A stretch of DNA of 10,108 bases from Planctomycetota bacterium. GTDB taxonomy: Bacteria > Planctomycetota > Phycisphaerae > Phycisphaerales > SM1A02. The first letter of the stretch is position 1. Each line of letters begins with the position of its first letter. Position numbers and translations under genes: made by a program. Below are positions 1 through 7,138 of the stretch, one piece after another. The stretch is taken from assembly GCA_009926815.1 (NCBI GenBank), contig RFOC01000059.1, positions 1 through 10,108 of the forward strand. The letters run 5' to 3'. A model generated the notes under the pieces. It had not been told where the DNA came from, did not search any database, and was given only the letters and a program-made list of their open reading frames with translations.

Positions 1-357
1 CGGCAGCAACAGCGCCTTATGCTTTAAGCGGGCGCGATTGGTCGCAAAGCGTTCATCGCTGGCCCATTCCGCATGGCCCAATTCGGCAGCGAATTTCGCA
101 AAAAGCCGATCATTGCCGCAGCACACCAGCACCGGCCCATCCGCCGCATCAAAGGCTTCATAGGGCGTCAGGTTCGGATGGCCAGAGGCATGGCGTTCCG
201 GCAGCCTGCCCATATTTACATAGGCGCTGATTTTCTGCCCCGCCCATAGCAGCGCGGTCTCAAACAGCGATGTATTCACCACGCCGCCCTGCCCTGTGCG
301 ATGGCGCCGTTCCAGCATGGCCAGCGCACCCAGCACCGTCCAAAGCCCGGTGCCCTG
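1..357 (-). CDS. Class III CoA-transferase (CaiB/BaiF family), internal fragment
   Basis: The minus strand reads without a stop from 357 to the window edge (119 codons) as an internal part of a class III CoA-transferase. These enzymes move CoA between carboxylic acids in the cytoplasm. Recognisable stretches are VDQGTGLWTVLGAL, RTGQGGVVNTSLFETAL and HASGHPNLTPYEAF, followed by VLVCCGNDRLFAKFA, which match the middle of this family (usually about 380-400 residues). The N-terminal third, including the region of the catalytic Asp, is absent. In its place the reading frame continues in frame from a UbiD-like decarboxylase. Codons here often end in A or T (gaa, gat, aat, ttt, tta), unlike all other genes in the window, and the protein flavour is proteobacterial. 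The fragment therefore probably does not belong to the same genome as the rest. The family call is secure; the native context is doubtful. Confidence 0.8.
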
Positions 358-372
358 ATCCACGACCACCAT
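346..372. other. Junction between UbiD-like gene and CoA-transferase fragment
   Basis: Within these bases the minus-strand reading frame changes from UbiD-like sequence (ending ADFMVVVD) to CoA-transferase sequence (starting QGTGLWTV) without a frame break. Both families plausibly have a V-V-D type motif here, so a short shared word such as gtggtcgtggat could have mediated a false assembly join or recombination. Codon use changes at the same point, from almost all G/C-ending to mixed. No insertion sequence end or integrase site is visible. Confidence 0.7.
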
Positions 373-2157
373 GAAGTCGGCCACGCCCGCGTCGGGCGGC
401 AGCAGGCTCCATGCGATCTCGATCGCCTTCGCCCCGTCGCCCGCGTTTCGCTTGGCGACCGCCACGAAGACGCAGCGGCCGAGCCCCCATGCCGGAGCCT
501 CGGCGTCCGGCAGCGCCACGCGAGCCTGCTCGAGGAAGTCGCGCAGCTCCGCTGGAGCGGGCATGCGAGGCGCCCCCAGCGGCAGCCCGTGCGCCTCCTC
601 GCCCGGCTGCTTGCGCGTGGCGTCGATGCCCAGCTTGGTGCCTGCGCCAAGTCCGGGTGCCGCGTGATCGAGGATGTCGAGCGGCCCGTGCACGCTCTCC
701 ACGTCCCGCGCGAAGTCGCAGGTGCGGAAGACATGCTCGAGCACCCCGGGCTCGTCGTGGATCGGCACGTCGCCGTCGACCACCACGATCATCTTGGTCC
801 ACGCCATCTGTCCGGCGCCCCACACGCTGCTCATGAGGCGGCGTCCCTGATAGGCGTAGGCCTTGCGGATGCGCACGAAGGCGGCGTTGTGGAAGCAGCC
901 GAATCGTGGCAGGTGGTAATCGTCCACGTCGTGCACGATGGTCTTCAGCAGCGGCAGGAAGATGCGCTCCGTGGCCTTGCCCAGCCAGTAGTCCTCCTGC
1001 GGGGGAAGCCCCACGATCGTGGCCGGGTACACGGCGTCGCGCGCGTGCGTGATGGCGGTCACCTGCACCACCGGGTAGCGATCCGGCAGCGAGTAGAAGC
1101 CGGTGTGATCGCCGAAGGGGCCCTCGAACACTGCGCCGGGCCCCAGCGGCTCCATGCCGCCGGGTTCCCAGCCGGGCCCTCCGCATTCGGTGCTGACCCA
1201 GCCCTCGATCACGATCTCGCTGTTGGCGGGCACCCGCAGCGGAACGGTCTTCGCGCGCACCATGGGAATCCCGCGACCGTTCAGGAACCCGCACATGAGC
1301 AGTTCGCTGATGCCCGGCGGCAGCGGGGCGGTGGCGCCGTAGGTCATCACGCTCTCGCCACCCAGGCAGATGGCGATGGGCATGGGCTGGCCCAGCCTCT
1401 TCCAGCTGCGCCAATGCGACGCGCCATCATGGTGCAGGTGCCAGTGCATGGCCAGCGTGGTGGGCCCGAGCAGCTGGCTTCGGTACATGCCGATGTTGTG
1501 GCTGGCGGGCTTGGCCGCGTCGCGGTCATCGGCATGAATCGTGTGCATGCCGGCCAGCGTGATGTAGCGGCCCTGCCCGCCCGCGGTGCCGGCCTGCTCG
1601 GCGCTCATGGCGTAGCCCATGGCGGTGGGATCGCCATCATGCGGCCAGCACTGGACGATCGGAAGGCGGCGCAGGTCCACCTCGCCGCGGCTCGTGAGCT
1701 TGACCACCTGCTGGCAGCGACCGCTTCGAACCATGCGCGGCCCGATGCGGAGGAGCGGAAGGAACTCCCTGGCCTTCGCGATGATCTCGCCGAGTGACCT
1801 GGGCGGCACCGGCTTCGTCAGGCTGCCGATGCGATCGGCCAGGTGCTCGAGGCCGCGAGGGTGATCATGCACCCCCAGGGCCATCTCCATGCGGCGGGCG
1901 CTGCCGAAGAGGTTCATCGCCAGCGGGAAGTCGCAGCCTTCCACCCGCTCGAAGAGCAGCGCGCGACCACCCAGGGGCGCGCCCGCGGGATCGAAGCCGG
2001 CCGCCGACGCGGAGGTGTTCGCGCAGCGGCTTCGCGACTGTCGTTCGGCCATGCAGCCAGGGACCAGCCGAGGCGGCACCTGCTCGCGCACGCGCGAAAG
2101 CTCGCCCGCAGCCTCGAGGGCCGTGATGAAGTCCTTCAGCGAGGCGTGCGGGGGCAT
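358..2157 (-). CDS. UbiD-family (prenylated-FMN dependent) decarboxylase, C-terminus replaced
   Basis: The open frame from ATG at 2157 gives about 600 residues of a UbiD-family decarboxylase. The family uses prenylated FMN made by UbiX to decarboxylate aromatic or unsaturated acids; the long form seen here is often linked to quinone (menaquinone or ubiquinone) biosynthesis. Visible hallmarks are an N-terminal SLKDFITALEAAGEL, GGRALLFERVEG, FPLAMNLFGS, the central PIVQCWPHDGDP, the NIGMYRSQ and MHWHLHHDGA stretches, and the catalytic-region EGPFGDHTGFYS with its acidic residues. LGIDATRKQPGEE follows, then an additional C-terminal segment. The protein should continue after ADFMVVVD for some tens of residues, but the sequence switches there to a CoA-transferase, so the C-terminus is lost. 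The start is supported by the family N-terminus and by TTCAAT 8 nt upstream. Which quinone or substrate it serves cannot be told; no ubiX lies in the window. Confidence 0.88.
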
Positions 2158-2165
2158 GGGCCCCG

Positions 2166-2194
2166 ATTGAATGTCAATCCGGCCACCACGGCAA
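2166..2194 (-). promoter_or_regulatory. Putative sigma70-type promoter of the UbiD-like gene (leaderless)
   Basis: On the minus strand TTGCCG (2194-2189) is separated by 17 nt from TTCAAT (2171-2166), which lies 8 nt before the ATG at 2157. Each hexamer matches the consensus at four of six positions. Transcription would start at or next to the A of the ATG, and no Shine-Dalgarno sequence is present, so a leaderless mRNA is inferred. Confidence 0.5.
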
Positions 2195-2310
2195 CCACCC
2201 AAGGAGGTGGGCACGCGATTTGCCGGAAAAAGGGCAGTTTCTCCGGGAACGCTCGCCTGCCCTCGTCACCATGGCCGCGTTCGGGTGGCGCGGCCGCCCG
2301 CATTCGATCC

Positions 2311-2318
2311 AGGGAGGG
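2311..2318 (+). promoter_or_regulatory. Ribosome binding site of the lipoprotein gene
   Basis: AGGGAGGG lies 7 nt before the ATG at 2326 and fixes this start over the longer upstream open frame. It is the clearest Shine-Dalgarno sequence in front of any gene in the window; most other first genes appear leaderless. Confidence 0.7.
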
Positions 2319-2325
2319 ATGCACC

Positions 2326-2970
2326 ATGAGACACGTTCGCAGGTTGGGTTCCGTCGTCGCACGGCTCACGCTGGTCGCCACGGCGCTGGTTCCGGTGGGC
2401 TGCACGCAACTCGAGGTGGAACGCACGCTGCCGGACGGCTCGCGGCAGTCGTACCGGTTCGTCGCCTTCAAGCCCAGTCTCGAGGTGCGGCCCGACTCGT
2501 TCCGCATCTCGCCCTGGGGCCACACCGACGAGGGCTATCCGGTGGACGTGCTCGTGCCTCGCGATGGCCGTGGCCGGACGCTCTATCGCGTCTCGCCGCC
2601 GGGCAACCAGCCCATGTACTTCGAGTCCGTCCGTCAGGAGAAGCCCGTCACGCTGCGGGAACTTCTGGACATGCACCACGACGGCATGCCCGAGGTCGCG
2701 CCGCGACGGGCGGGCCTGCACTGCCTGCGGCTTCGCGCGGATCTGGACCAGGACGTGGCCCTGCTCGAGACCTCGCCGGACGGCCAGGACTGGACGGCCG
2801 TGGCGGCAGGACCGGTGCCCTCGGTGGCACTGGTGGCGGCGCAGCGGGGCATGCGGCGCATCGAGTTCGAGAACGGCTTCGGTCCATGGAGCGTGGAGGC
2901 GGACTCCACGTTCCCGCTCGTGACCGTTCGGCTCGATGACGAGCCGGTGGCGGTGCGGCCCATCGGCTGA
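2326..2970 (+). CDS. Putative lipoprotein of unknown function
   Basis: A 214-residue protein with a basic N-terminus (MRHVRRLG), a hydrophobic stretch at about 9-24 and a cysteine at 26 in the context LVPVGC. This resembles a type II (lipoprotein) signal peptide, although Pro at -3 departs from the usual lipobox. The mature part, starting CTQLEVERTLPDG, is mixed-charge and probably beta-rich, with no catalytic motif I recognise; the end is ENGFGPWSVEADSTFPLVTVRLDD. The strong ribosome binding site at 2311 decides the start; the same frame is open further upstream but has no family support there. It precedes the ABC transporter genes by 46 bp on the same strand, so it may be an envelope partner of that transporter, but the ABC ATPase gene also has its own -10-like element. 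I do not recognise the family. Confidence 0.75.
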   Translation: MRHVRRLGSVVARLTLVATALVPVGCTQLEVERTLPDGSRQSYRFVAFKPSLEVRPDSFRISPWGHTDEGYPVDVLVPRDGRGRTLYRVSPPGNQPMYFESVRQEKPVTLRELLDMHHDGMPEVAPRRAGLHCLRLRADLDQDVALLETSPDGQDWTAVAAGPVPSVALVAAQRGMRRIEFENGFGPWSVEADSTFPLVTVRLDDEPVAVRPIG

Positions 2971-3002
2971 GTCGACGGCGGGGTCGGCATGGTGCGGGGC
3001 CC

Positions 3003-3008
3003 TAGACT
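3003..3008 (+). promoter_or_regulatory. -10-like element TAGACT before the ABC ATPase gene
   Basis: TAGACT ends 8 nt before the ATG at 3017, the same spacing as in front of accA and the UbiD-like gene. No convincing -35 hexamer was found 16-18 nt upstream. There is no Shine-Dalgarno sequence between the hexamer and the ATG, which suggests a leaderless transcript starting at the ATG. Confidence 0.45.
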
Positions 3009-3016
3009 GGCCCGCC

Positions 3017-3970
3017 ATGGCCGACCCTGCCATCGAACTGCAGACCGTCCGCAAGACCTACGGCGGCGGGGTCCATGCGCTGCGAGATGCGGCCCTGCGG
3101 GTGGAGCGAGGCGAGATCTTCGGGCTGCTGGGCCCCAATGGAGCCGGCAAGAGCACGCTGGTCAAGGTGCTGCTGACCGTGGTTCGCGCCACGGAGGTCG
3201 CGGGCACGCTGCTTGGAAGGCCCATCGGCGAGAAGGCACCGCTGGCGCGGGTGGGTTACCTGCCCGAGCATCACCGCCTGCCTCCCTATCTCACGGCGCG
3301 ACAGGCCGTGGAATTCAGTGGTGCGCTGTCGGGCGTGGCGCGTGTGGACCGGCGGCGCCGGGCCGAGGCCCTCCTGGACCGGGTGGGCTTGGGCCACTGG
3401 AAGGATCGCCGCGTGTCCACCTTCAGCAAGGGCATGCGGCAGCGGGCCGGTCTGGCCGCGGCGCTGGTGAACGATCCGGAGCTGGTCTTCCTGGACGAGC
3501 CGACCGATGGCGTGGATCCGGTGGGCCGCAAGGAGATCCGTGACCTGCTGGTGGGCCTGCGCAGCGAGGGACGCACGGTGTTCCTGAACAGCCACCTGTT
3601 GAGCGAGGCCGAGCAGGTGTGCGACCGTGTGGCCATCCTGCTGCAGGGCCGCGTGGTGCGCGAGGGTCGGCTGGACGATCTGCAGCGACAGGGCGCGCGT
3701 CAGGAACTGGTCCTGCGGTGGCACGGTCCCGTCGCGGAACTGCCCGGATGCCACGATGCGGGACCCGTGGACGGTGATCCCTCGGTCCGACGCCACGTGC
3801 TGCCCACGCTCGATCCGGCGGCGGCCCAGCCGGCCATCGACGCGGCCCGCCGGGCCGGAGCCATGGTGATCTCGCTCACGCCATGCCGGGAGGGGTTGGA
3901 GTCGCTCTTCATGAAGGCCGTGACGGATCCCGTGACGGGACGTCCGCTGCCTCCGGGGGCCTCGTCATGA
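3017..3970 (+). CDS. ABC transporter ATP-binding protein (ABC-2 exporter type)
   Basis: A 317-residue ATPase that would power the membrane protein encoded directly downstream. Visible motifs are Walker A GPNGAGKST (39-47), a GYLPE segment (80-84) at the Q-loop position with Glu, the signature variant FSKGM (136-140), Walker B LVFLDEP (157-163 region), a D-loop DGVDP and the H-loop His in LNSH (about 193). The FSKGM signature and GYLPE are typical of the CcmA/NosF-like group that pairs with ABC-2 permeases. After about residue 225 comes an extra C-terminal domain of some 90 residues, common in this group. The ATG at 3017 starts MADPAIELQTVRKTYGG, the normal beginning of the domain; the frame is open further upstream but starting there would add an unrelated leader. 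The stop overlaps the permease start (ATGA), indicating translational coupling. The substrate cannot be deduced. Confidence 0.93.
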   Translation: MADPAIELQTVRKTYGGGVHALRDAALRVERGEIFGLLGPNGAGKSTLVKVLLTVVRATEVAGTLLGRPIGEKAPLARVGYLPEHHRLPPYLTARQAVEFSGALSGVARVDRRRRAEALLDRVGLGHWKDRRVSTFSKGMRQRAGLAAALVNDPELVFLDEPTDGVDPVGRKEIRDLLVGLRSEGRTVFLNSHLLSEAEQVCDRVAILLQGRVVREGRLDDLQRQGARQELVLRWHGPVAELPGCHDAGPVDGDPSVRRHVLPTLDPAAAQPAIDAARRAGAMVISLTPCREGLESLFMKAVTDPVTGRPLPPGASS

Positions 3971-5061
3971 CGCAGTTGCTGGCCATCCTGGTGGACACCT
4001 ACCGCGAGCTCAGCAGCCGCAGGCTCTTCTGGCTCAGTCTGGCCCTGTCGGCACTGGTCGTTCTCGGCTTCGCCCTGGTCGGGATCAACGAGGAGGGGGT
4101 CCAGATCGTTGGCTGGACGCTGGACATCCCGTTCCTCAACACGCGCAACATCGAGGCGGGCGAGTTCTACAAGCTCACCTTCTACGGGCTGGGCGTGAGG
4201 TTCTGGCTGGGCTGGTTGGCCTGCCTGCTCGCGCTCGTCTCCAGCGCCGGACTCTTTCCCGAGATGGTCGCGGGTGGCACGGTGGAGACGCTCCTGGCCA
4301 GACCCGTGGCCCGGTCACGCATCTACCTGTTCAAGTTCCTTGGCGGGCTCCTGTTCACGGCGCTGCAGGTCACCGTGTTCTGCGTGGCCAGTTTCCTGGT
4401 GATCGGGCTGCGCGGCAACGCGTGGGAGCCGGGCATCTTCGTGGCGGTGCCCATGGTCACCATCCTGTACTCGTATCTCTTCAGCGTCTGCGCCCTGCTG
4501 GGCACCTGGACCCGAAGCGGCATCGCGGCCCTGCTGCTCACCGTGCTCTTCTGGGGCTTCCTGTTCATGCTCAATGTCAGCGAGCAGATGGTGAACAGCT
4601 TCCGCCTTGCACGGGTGGAGGAGCTGGCGGCCATCGATCGAACGGTGGAGAAGCGACGGCAGAAGGACGCGTCGGTGGACATCTCGGATCTGCAGGCCGA
4701 GCGTGAGCAGGGCGAGACGGGTCTCGAGAAGCTGCGGACCGCGCATCGGATCCTGTTCATGGCCAAGACCGTGCTGCCCAAGACCGACGAGACCGCCGCG
4801 CTCGTGCAGCGATGGATCGTGGACGCCGCCAACCTGGGTGATGTCTCCGAGGAGGACGCTCAGGGCGAAGGCGAGACGCCGCAGCGGCGTCGCGGTCGAG
4901 GCAGCTTCGGCACCACGCGAGCCCGCGAGAGCGATGTCCGCAAGGCCATCGAGCGCGACATGGAGTCTCGTGGCGTGCTCTGGATCGTGGGCACCTCGCT
5001 GCTCTTCGAGGCCGTGGTGCTCGGCCTGGGGTGCCGGCACTTCGCCCGACGCGACTTCTGA
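3967..5061 (+). CDS. ABC-2-type transporter permease with long cytoplasmic insert
   Basis: A 364-residue integral membrane protein translationally coupled to the ATPase gene through an ATGA overlap. Hydrophobic segments lie at about 20-40, 79-97, 119-147, 157-180, 184-204 and 337-356, giving six likely membrane helices. The motif GGTVETLLARPVARSRIYLFKFLG (98-126, in pieces) between helices is typical of ABC-2 permeases. Unusually, about 130 polar residues (205-336) separate helix 5 from helix 6. They are rich in charge (EKRRQKD, DLQAEREQGE, PQRRRGRG) and partly predicted-looking helical, so would form a cytoplasmic domain if the N-terminus is inside. The loop between helices 1 and 2 (41-78) is also long and would face outside. 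Complex stoichiometry and substrate are unknown; with the lipoprotein upstream, an envelope-related export role is a fair guess only. Confidence 0.85.
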   Translation: MTQLLAILVDTYRELSSRRLFWLSLALSALVVLGFALVGINEEGVQIVGWTLDIPFLNTRNIEAGEFYKLTFYGLGVRFWLGWLACLLALVSSAGLFPEMVAGGTVETLLARPVARSRIYLFKFLGGLLFTALQVTVFCVASFLVIGLRGNAWEPGIFVAVPMVTILYSYLFSVCALLGTWTRSGIAALLLTVLFWGFLFMLNVSEQMVNSFRLARVEELAAIDRTVEKRRQKDASVDISDLQAEREQGETGLEKLRTAHRILFMAKTVLPKTDETAALVQRWIVDAANLGDVSEEDAQGEGETPQRRRGRGSFGTTRARESDVRKAIERDMESRGVLWIVGTSLLFEAVVLGLGCRHFARRDF

Positions 5062-5067
5062 CGTCGC

Positions 5068-5868
5068 TCAGGCTTGCGTTCGACCCAGCTGCTCCGCGCG
5101 CGCCCGGGCGGCATCCACCGCCATCCGAACCAGATCGCCGAATCCGCCCGCCTGCAGCGCCTGCACGCCGGCCGCGGTGGTGCCCGCTGGGCTGGTCACC
5201 TGCTCGCGCAGCCGCTCGGGGGCCTCGCCGGATGCCTGCAGGCATCGGCCGGCGCCAGCCACCGCACCCACGGCCAGTTCGCGAGCCGCCGCGGGATCCA
5301 TGCCCGCCTGCACGGCGGCGCTCTCGAGCGCCTCCACGAACAGGCAGGCGAATCCCACGCCGGATGCTCCCACGGCCGTCGCCGCGTCGAACATCGATTC
5401 CGGCATCTCGATGACTCGGCCCACGGCGCCCAGGAGGCGCCGCGCGAAGTCGGCATCCTCCGTGTCCATGCCGGCGGGCACGGCCAGGGCGGTCACGCTG
5501 GCGCCCACGGCGGCGGCCACGCTGGGCATGGCTCGGATCACGCGGTCGGTGCCCATCCGCAGGCCGATGTCCCGGGCTTGCCAGCCACCCATCACGCTCA
5601 GGAACGTGGCGCCGGGTTCGAGGACGGGCCGCTCCGCCGTCATGGTGCCGAACACCTGCGGCTTCAGGGCCAGCAGCACGCGCCGCGACGCACGCAGCAC
5701 CGTCGGCCATTCGGCACGCCGGAGGCCCCAGGCCTCGGCCTGCGTCCGGCGCGCGTCGCTTCGCGCCCACACCATGATCTCATGCGGCGCCACCACGCCC
5801 GCGTCGATCGCGCCGCGGACGATGGCCGAGCCGAGCTTGCCGAATCCAGCGACCGCCAGCGATGCCAT
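5068..5868 (-). CDS. proC: Pyrroline-5-carboxylate reductase-like protein
   Basis: A 266-residue protein of the size of ProC, which reduces 1-pyrroline-5-carboxylate to proline with NAD(P)H in the cytoplasm. The N-terminus has the Rossmann motif GFGKLGSAI (GxGxxG at 8-13). ALKPQ (67-71), IRAMPS (111-116) and the C-terminal VTSPAGTTAAGVQAL (224-238) with the conserved Thr follow in the order expected for ProC. Two signatures are altered: the usual MPN reads MPS, and the usual SGSGPAY block reads GASGVGF (167-173). It is therefore ProC-like by fold, but a paralogue with a changed substrate is possible. The gene converges on the ABC permease gene with 6 bp between stops and is divergent from accA. 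The start is the first ATG giving a complete Rossmann fold and has CACAAT 6 nt upstream. Confidence 0.82.
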   Translation of the reverse strand: MASLAVAGFGKLGSAIVRGAIDAGVVAPHEIMVWARSDARRTQAEAWGLRRAEWPTVLRASRRVLLALKPQVFGTMTAERPVLEPGATFLSVMGGWQARDIGLRMGTDRVIRAMPSVAAAVGASVTALAVPAGMDTEDADFARRLLGAVGRVIEMPESMFDAATAVGASGVGFACLFVEALESAAVQAGMDPAAARELAVGAVAGAGRCLQASGEAPERLREQVTSPAGTTAAGVQALQAGGFGDLVRMAVDAARARAEQLGRTQA

Positions 5869-5874
5869 GCACCC

Positions 5875-5880
5875 ATTGTG
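5875..5880 (-). promoter_or_regulatory. -10-like element CACAAT before proC
   Basis: On the minus strand CACAAT ends 6 nt before the ATG at 5868. No Shine-Dalgarno sequence is present in the 6-nt gap and no good -35 hexamer was found. The position agrees with a leaderless transcript, as for accA on the other strand. Confidence 0.4.
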
Positions 5881-5920
5881 GCGAATCGGGGCGGATCGTG
5901 AACCGACCGAGCCCGGCCGC

Positions 5921-5926
5921 TAGAAT
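5921..5926 (+). promoter_or_regulatory. -10-like element TAGAAT before accA
   Basis: TAGAAT (five of six matches to TATAAT) ends 8 nt before the ATG at 5935. A weak GTGAAC lies 17 nt upstream of it. The 8 nt between hexamer and ATG hold no Shine-Dalgarno sequence, so the mRNA is probably leaderless. Confidence 0.5.
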
Positions 5927-5934
5927 TTCGGCCC

Positions 5935-6900
5935 ATGTCCACGCCTGGCCTCATCACGCTCGATTTCGAGGAGCCCATCGCCGAGATCCAGCGGCAGATC
6001 GACGCTCTGGAGCAGAAGCCCGAGGCCACGAAGTTCGCCGACGAGGTGGCCACGCTCCGCCAGGCCCGGGACAGCCTGCTGACCAAGACCTACGCCAACC
6101 TGACGCCGTGGCAGACGGTTCGGGTGGCCCGTCACCCCCAGCGGCCGCAGACGCTGGACTACATCCGGATGATCTGCCGCGACTGGTGCGAGTTGCACGG
6201 TGATCGCCGCTTCGGCGACGACCCGAGCATCGTGACCGGTTTCGCTCGCATCGGCAGCATGAAGTGCCTGGTGGTCGGCCATCACAAGGGTCGCACCACC
6301 GAGGAACGCATCAAGTGCCGCTTCGGCTGCGCCAATCCCGAGGGCTACCGCAAGGCCCTGCTGAAGATGCAGATGGCCGAGAAGTTCCGTCTGCCCATCG
6401 TCACCCTCATCGACACGCCCGGCGCCTATCCGGGCCTGGACAGCGAGGAGCGCGGGCAGGCCGAGGCCATCGCCGTCAACCTGCGCGAGATGAGCCGCCT
6501 TCGAACGCCGATCGTGTGCTGCGTGATCGGCGAGGGTGGCAGCGGGGGGGCGCTGGGCATCGGCGTGGGCGATCGGGTGGCCATGCTCCAGTACAGCTGG
6601 TACTCGGTGATCAGTCCCGAGGGCTGTGCGGCCATCCTCTGGAAGAAGGCCAACGAGCAGACCAACACCGCGGCGGCCACGGCTCTGGCCCTGACCGCCG
6701 AGGCGAACCTGAGGAACGGGCTGGTCGATGCCGTCATTCCGGAGCCCCATGGCGGGGCTCACCGGGATCCCATGGCGACGGCGGAGCGACTTCAGGGGTG
6801 GATCGTTGATTCCGTCCGAGAACTGCAGCGCGTCGCTCCGGAAACCCTTGTCAGGCTTCGATTTGACAAGTTCCGCAGCATCGGATCCGTGAAGGACTGA
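5935..6900 (+). CDS. accA: Acetyl-CoA carboxylase carboxyltransferase, alpha subunit
   Basis: A 321-residue protein matching the usual AccA length (about 320). With AccD it transfers the carboxyl group from carboxybiotin to acetyl-CoA, giving malonyl-CoA for fatty acid synthesis in the cytoplasm. The N-terminal helical segment LDFEEPIAEIQRQIDALE (9-26) is followed by LHGDRRFGDD (87-96), GHHKGR (115-120), DTPGAYPG (160-167), GEGGSGGALGIG (199-210) and YSVISPEGCAAILWK (223-237). These include the glycine pairs that form the oxyanion holes of the crotonase-like fold. The start is the first ATG, preceded by TAGAAT at leaderless spacing. accD is not in the window, so the two subunits are encoded apart here. 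The gene stands alone: proC is divergent and the next plus-strand gene is 238 bp away. Confidence 0.96.
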   Translation: MSTPGLITLDFEEPIAEIQRQIDALEQKPEATKFADEVATLRQARDSLLTKTYANLTPWQTVRVARHPQRPQTLDYIRMICRDWCELHGDRRFGDDPSIVTGFARIGSMKCLVVGHHKGRTTEERIKCRFGCANPEGYRKALLKMQMAEKFRLPIVTLIDTPGAYPGLDSEERGQAEAIAVNLREMSRLRTPIVCCVIGEGGSGGALGIGVGDRVAMLQYSWYSVISPEGCAAILWKKANEQTNTAAATALALTAEANLRNGLVDAVIPEPHGGAHRDPMATAERLQGWIVDSVRELQRVAPETLVRLRFDKFRSIGSVKD

Positions 6901-7068
6901 GGATCGAGAAGGTCGGTGCTGCCGGTTTCTTCCGAAGCCGTCAACCCTGAACGAAAGACTGCATCCTCCGAAAAGCGGTTTTGTTTCTTGCCTTCAGGTC
7001 CGGCTGGGTTACGTTGCGGTTGACGCGAGGTTGGAAACGGGACCTCTCTGGGGTGCGGGAACAGGGTG

Positions 7069-7082
7069 CGCCTGATCAGGCG
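7069..7082. repeat. 14-bp perfect palindrome, candidate operator
   Basis: CGCCTGATCAGGCG is a perfect dyad of 14 bp centred 63 bp upstream of the sigma factor start and about 50 bp upstream of its -10-like hexamer. The place fits a binding site for a dimeric regulator upstream of the sigma/kinase operon, or a hairpin. No second copy was noticed in the window. Confidence 0.4.
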
Positions 7083-7126
7083 TGGCCCCGTGGCGTGCGT
7101 GCGCCAGCCATTCCTGATCTGAAACC

Positions 7127-7132
7127 TGGAAT
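7127..7132 (+). promoter_or_regulatory. -10-like element TGGAAT before the ECF sigma gene
   Basis: TGGAAT ends 6 nt before the TTG start at 7139, as CACAAT does before proC. The gap cccgc-type sequence holds no Shine-Dalgarno site. No clear -35 hexamer is seen 17 nt upstream, so activation by a bound regulator is possible. The spacing supports TTG 7139 as the true start. Confidence 0.4.
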
Positions 7133-7138
7133 GCCCGC

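Larger units (their letters stand above)
6901..7138. other. Intergenic region between accA and the ECF sigma gene
   Basis: No convincing gene is seen in these 238 bp. A hairpin (6923-6929 with 6934-6940, one G-U pair, loop ttcc) follows accA but lacks a T-run. A little further on, a minimal stem CCG/CGG (6968-6978) is followed by the T-rich stretch 6979-6989, which could be a weak intrinsic terminator for accA. Further right are an inverted repeat gaggt/acctc (7027-7031 and 7042-7046) and the perfect palindrome at 7069-7082. A short open frame across 6981-7214 has no protein-like character. Confidence 0.5.

Noticed and set aside
260..1414. 384-codon minus-strand frame overlapping the UbiD-like gene
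   Set aside because: Arg/Ala/Gly-rich low-complexity product in a different frame from the recognisable decarboxylase.
301..1797. Long plus-strand open frame opposite the UbiD-like gene
   Set aside because: Its product is rich in His, Arg and Ala with no domain, while the minus strand gives a full UbiD sequence; it is a high-GC shadow frame.
2201..2225. AGGAGG-like site followed by TTG at 2220 on the plus strand
   Set aside because: The frame it would open overlaps the lipoprotein gene out of frame and encodes an Arg/Gly/Ala-rich shadow product.
1843..2325. Upstream extension of the lipoprotein reading frame
   Set aside because: It overlaps the UbiD-like gene antisense, has no protein-like character, and a clear ribosome binding site marks the ATG at 2326.
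5051..5067. Inverted repeat GCGAC/GTCGC across the converging stop codons of the permease and proC genes
   Set aside because: Only 5 bp of stem, no T-run on either strand; too weak to call a terminator.
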